From Candidatus Woesearchaeota archaeon (lineage in GTDB: Archaea > Nanobdellota > Nanobdellia > Woesearchaeales > JAIPIC01), in NCBI GenBank assembly GCA_021734865.1, contig JAIPIC010000009.1, positions 1 to 45,010 of the forward strand: 45,010 bases of DNA. Direction: 5' to 3'. Positions within the stretch are counted from its first letter, which is position 1. Below: more notes on the stretch, generated by a model. The model was not told the DNA's origin. It saw only the letters and a program-made list of their open reading frames with translations, and did not search any database. The stretch itself is not shown here.

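Noticed and set aside
9497-44661. Dozens of short ORFs in both orientations in the ORF track
   Set aside because: All lie inside the uninterrupted frame-1 giant gene, overlap its recognisable domains and show no family motifs of their own.
1-45010. tRNA, rRNA or riboswitch genes
   Set aside because: I looked for tRNA-like and rRNA-like segments in the few intergenic stretches and saw none.

Overview
The window looks archaeal. Three genes have TATA/BRE-like core promoters, starts include GTG and TTG, and the surface-protein modules (CGDGIC-type cysteine motif, DUF2341, FG-GAP, CARDB/NEW3-like domains, HerA-type ATPase) are ones I associate with DPANN archaea such as Woesearchaeota or Pacearchaeota. 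No rRNA, tRNA or universal marker gene is present, so the phylum is inference.

Layout. (1) Bases 1-134 are the 3' end of an integrase-type transposase. (2) A minus-strand family-2 glycosyltransferase (199-1248) diverges from a B12-binding radical SAM protein (1320-2684). (3) Three GT39-like membrane glycosyltransferase paralogues (2806-7643) run close together on the plus strand. The first two keep the catalytic-type W-x-D-E and HSQD-x-K-x-Y motifs; the third has lost both. (4) A gene-free, very AT-rich region of about 1 kb (7644-8647) carries about eleven imperfect copies of a 15-bp dyad, TTACATAWTATGTAA, plus a second palindrome. It ends in a clear BRE/TATA promoter. (5) That promoter drives a two-gene operon: a small protein with two tandem HTH units (8648-9229) and, overlapping it by GTGA, one open reading frame that runs to the window edge (9226 to beyond 45010).

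The last frame is the main discovery. I read it line by line in frame 1 and found no stop in 11,928 codons. The ORF track omits it, probably because no stop lies inside the window; every track ORF from 9497 onwards is a shadow of it. Its order is: N-terminal membrane segment; archaeal surface modules; DUF2341 plus FG-GAP propeller; twelve copies of a composite repeat of about 620 residues, each with a discoidin-like (F5/8C) domain; a long run of Ig/CARDB/NEW3-like domains; a cysteine motif; a second membrane segment followed by lysines; then a cytoplasmic HerA/FtsK-superfamily ATPase with intact Walker A, Walker B and an arginine-rich finger region. A predicted extracellular fibre of about 11,560 residues is therefore covalently joined to a cytoplasmic P-loop motor.

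How the genes may work together (inference): the HTH protein may control the operon through the dyad array. The polyprenyl-phosphate-dependent type glycosyltransferases upstream may help glycosylate the giant protein, which carries about one N-x-S/T sequon per 20 residues. The motor domain suggests contact-dependent translocation of DNA or protein, or a motor-driven adhesin, rather than a passive adhesin.
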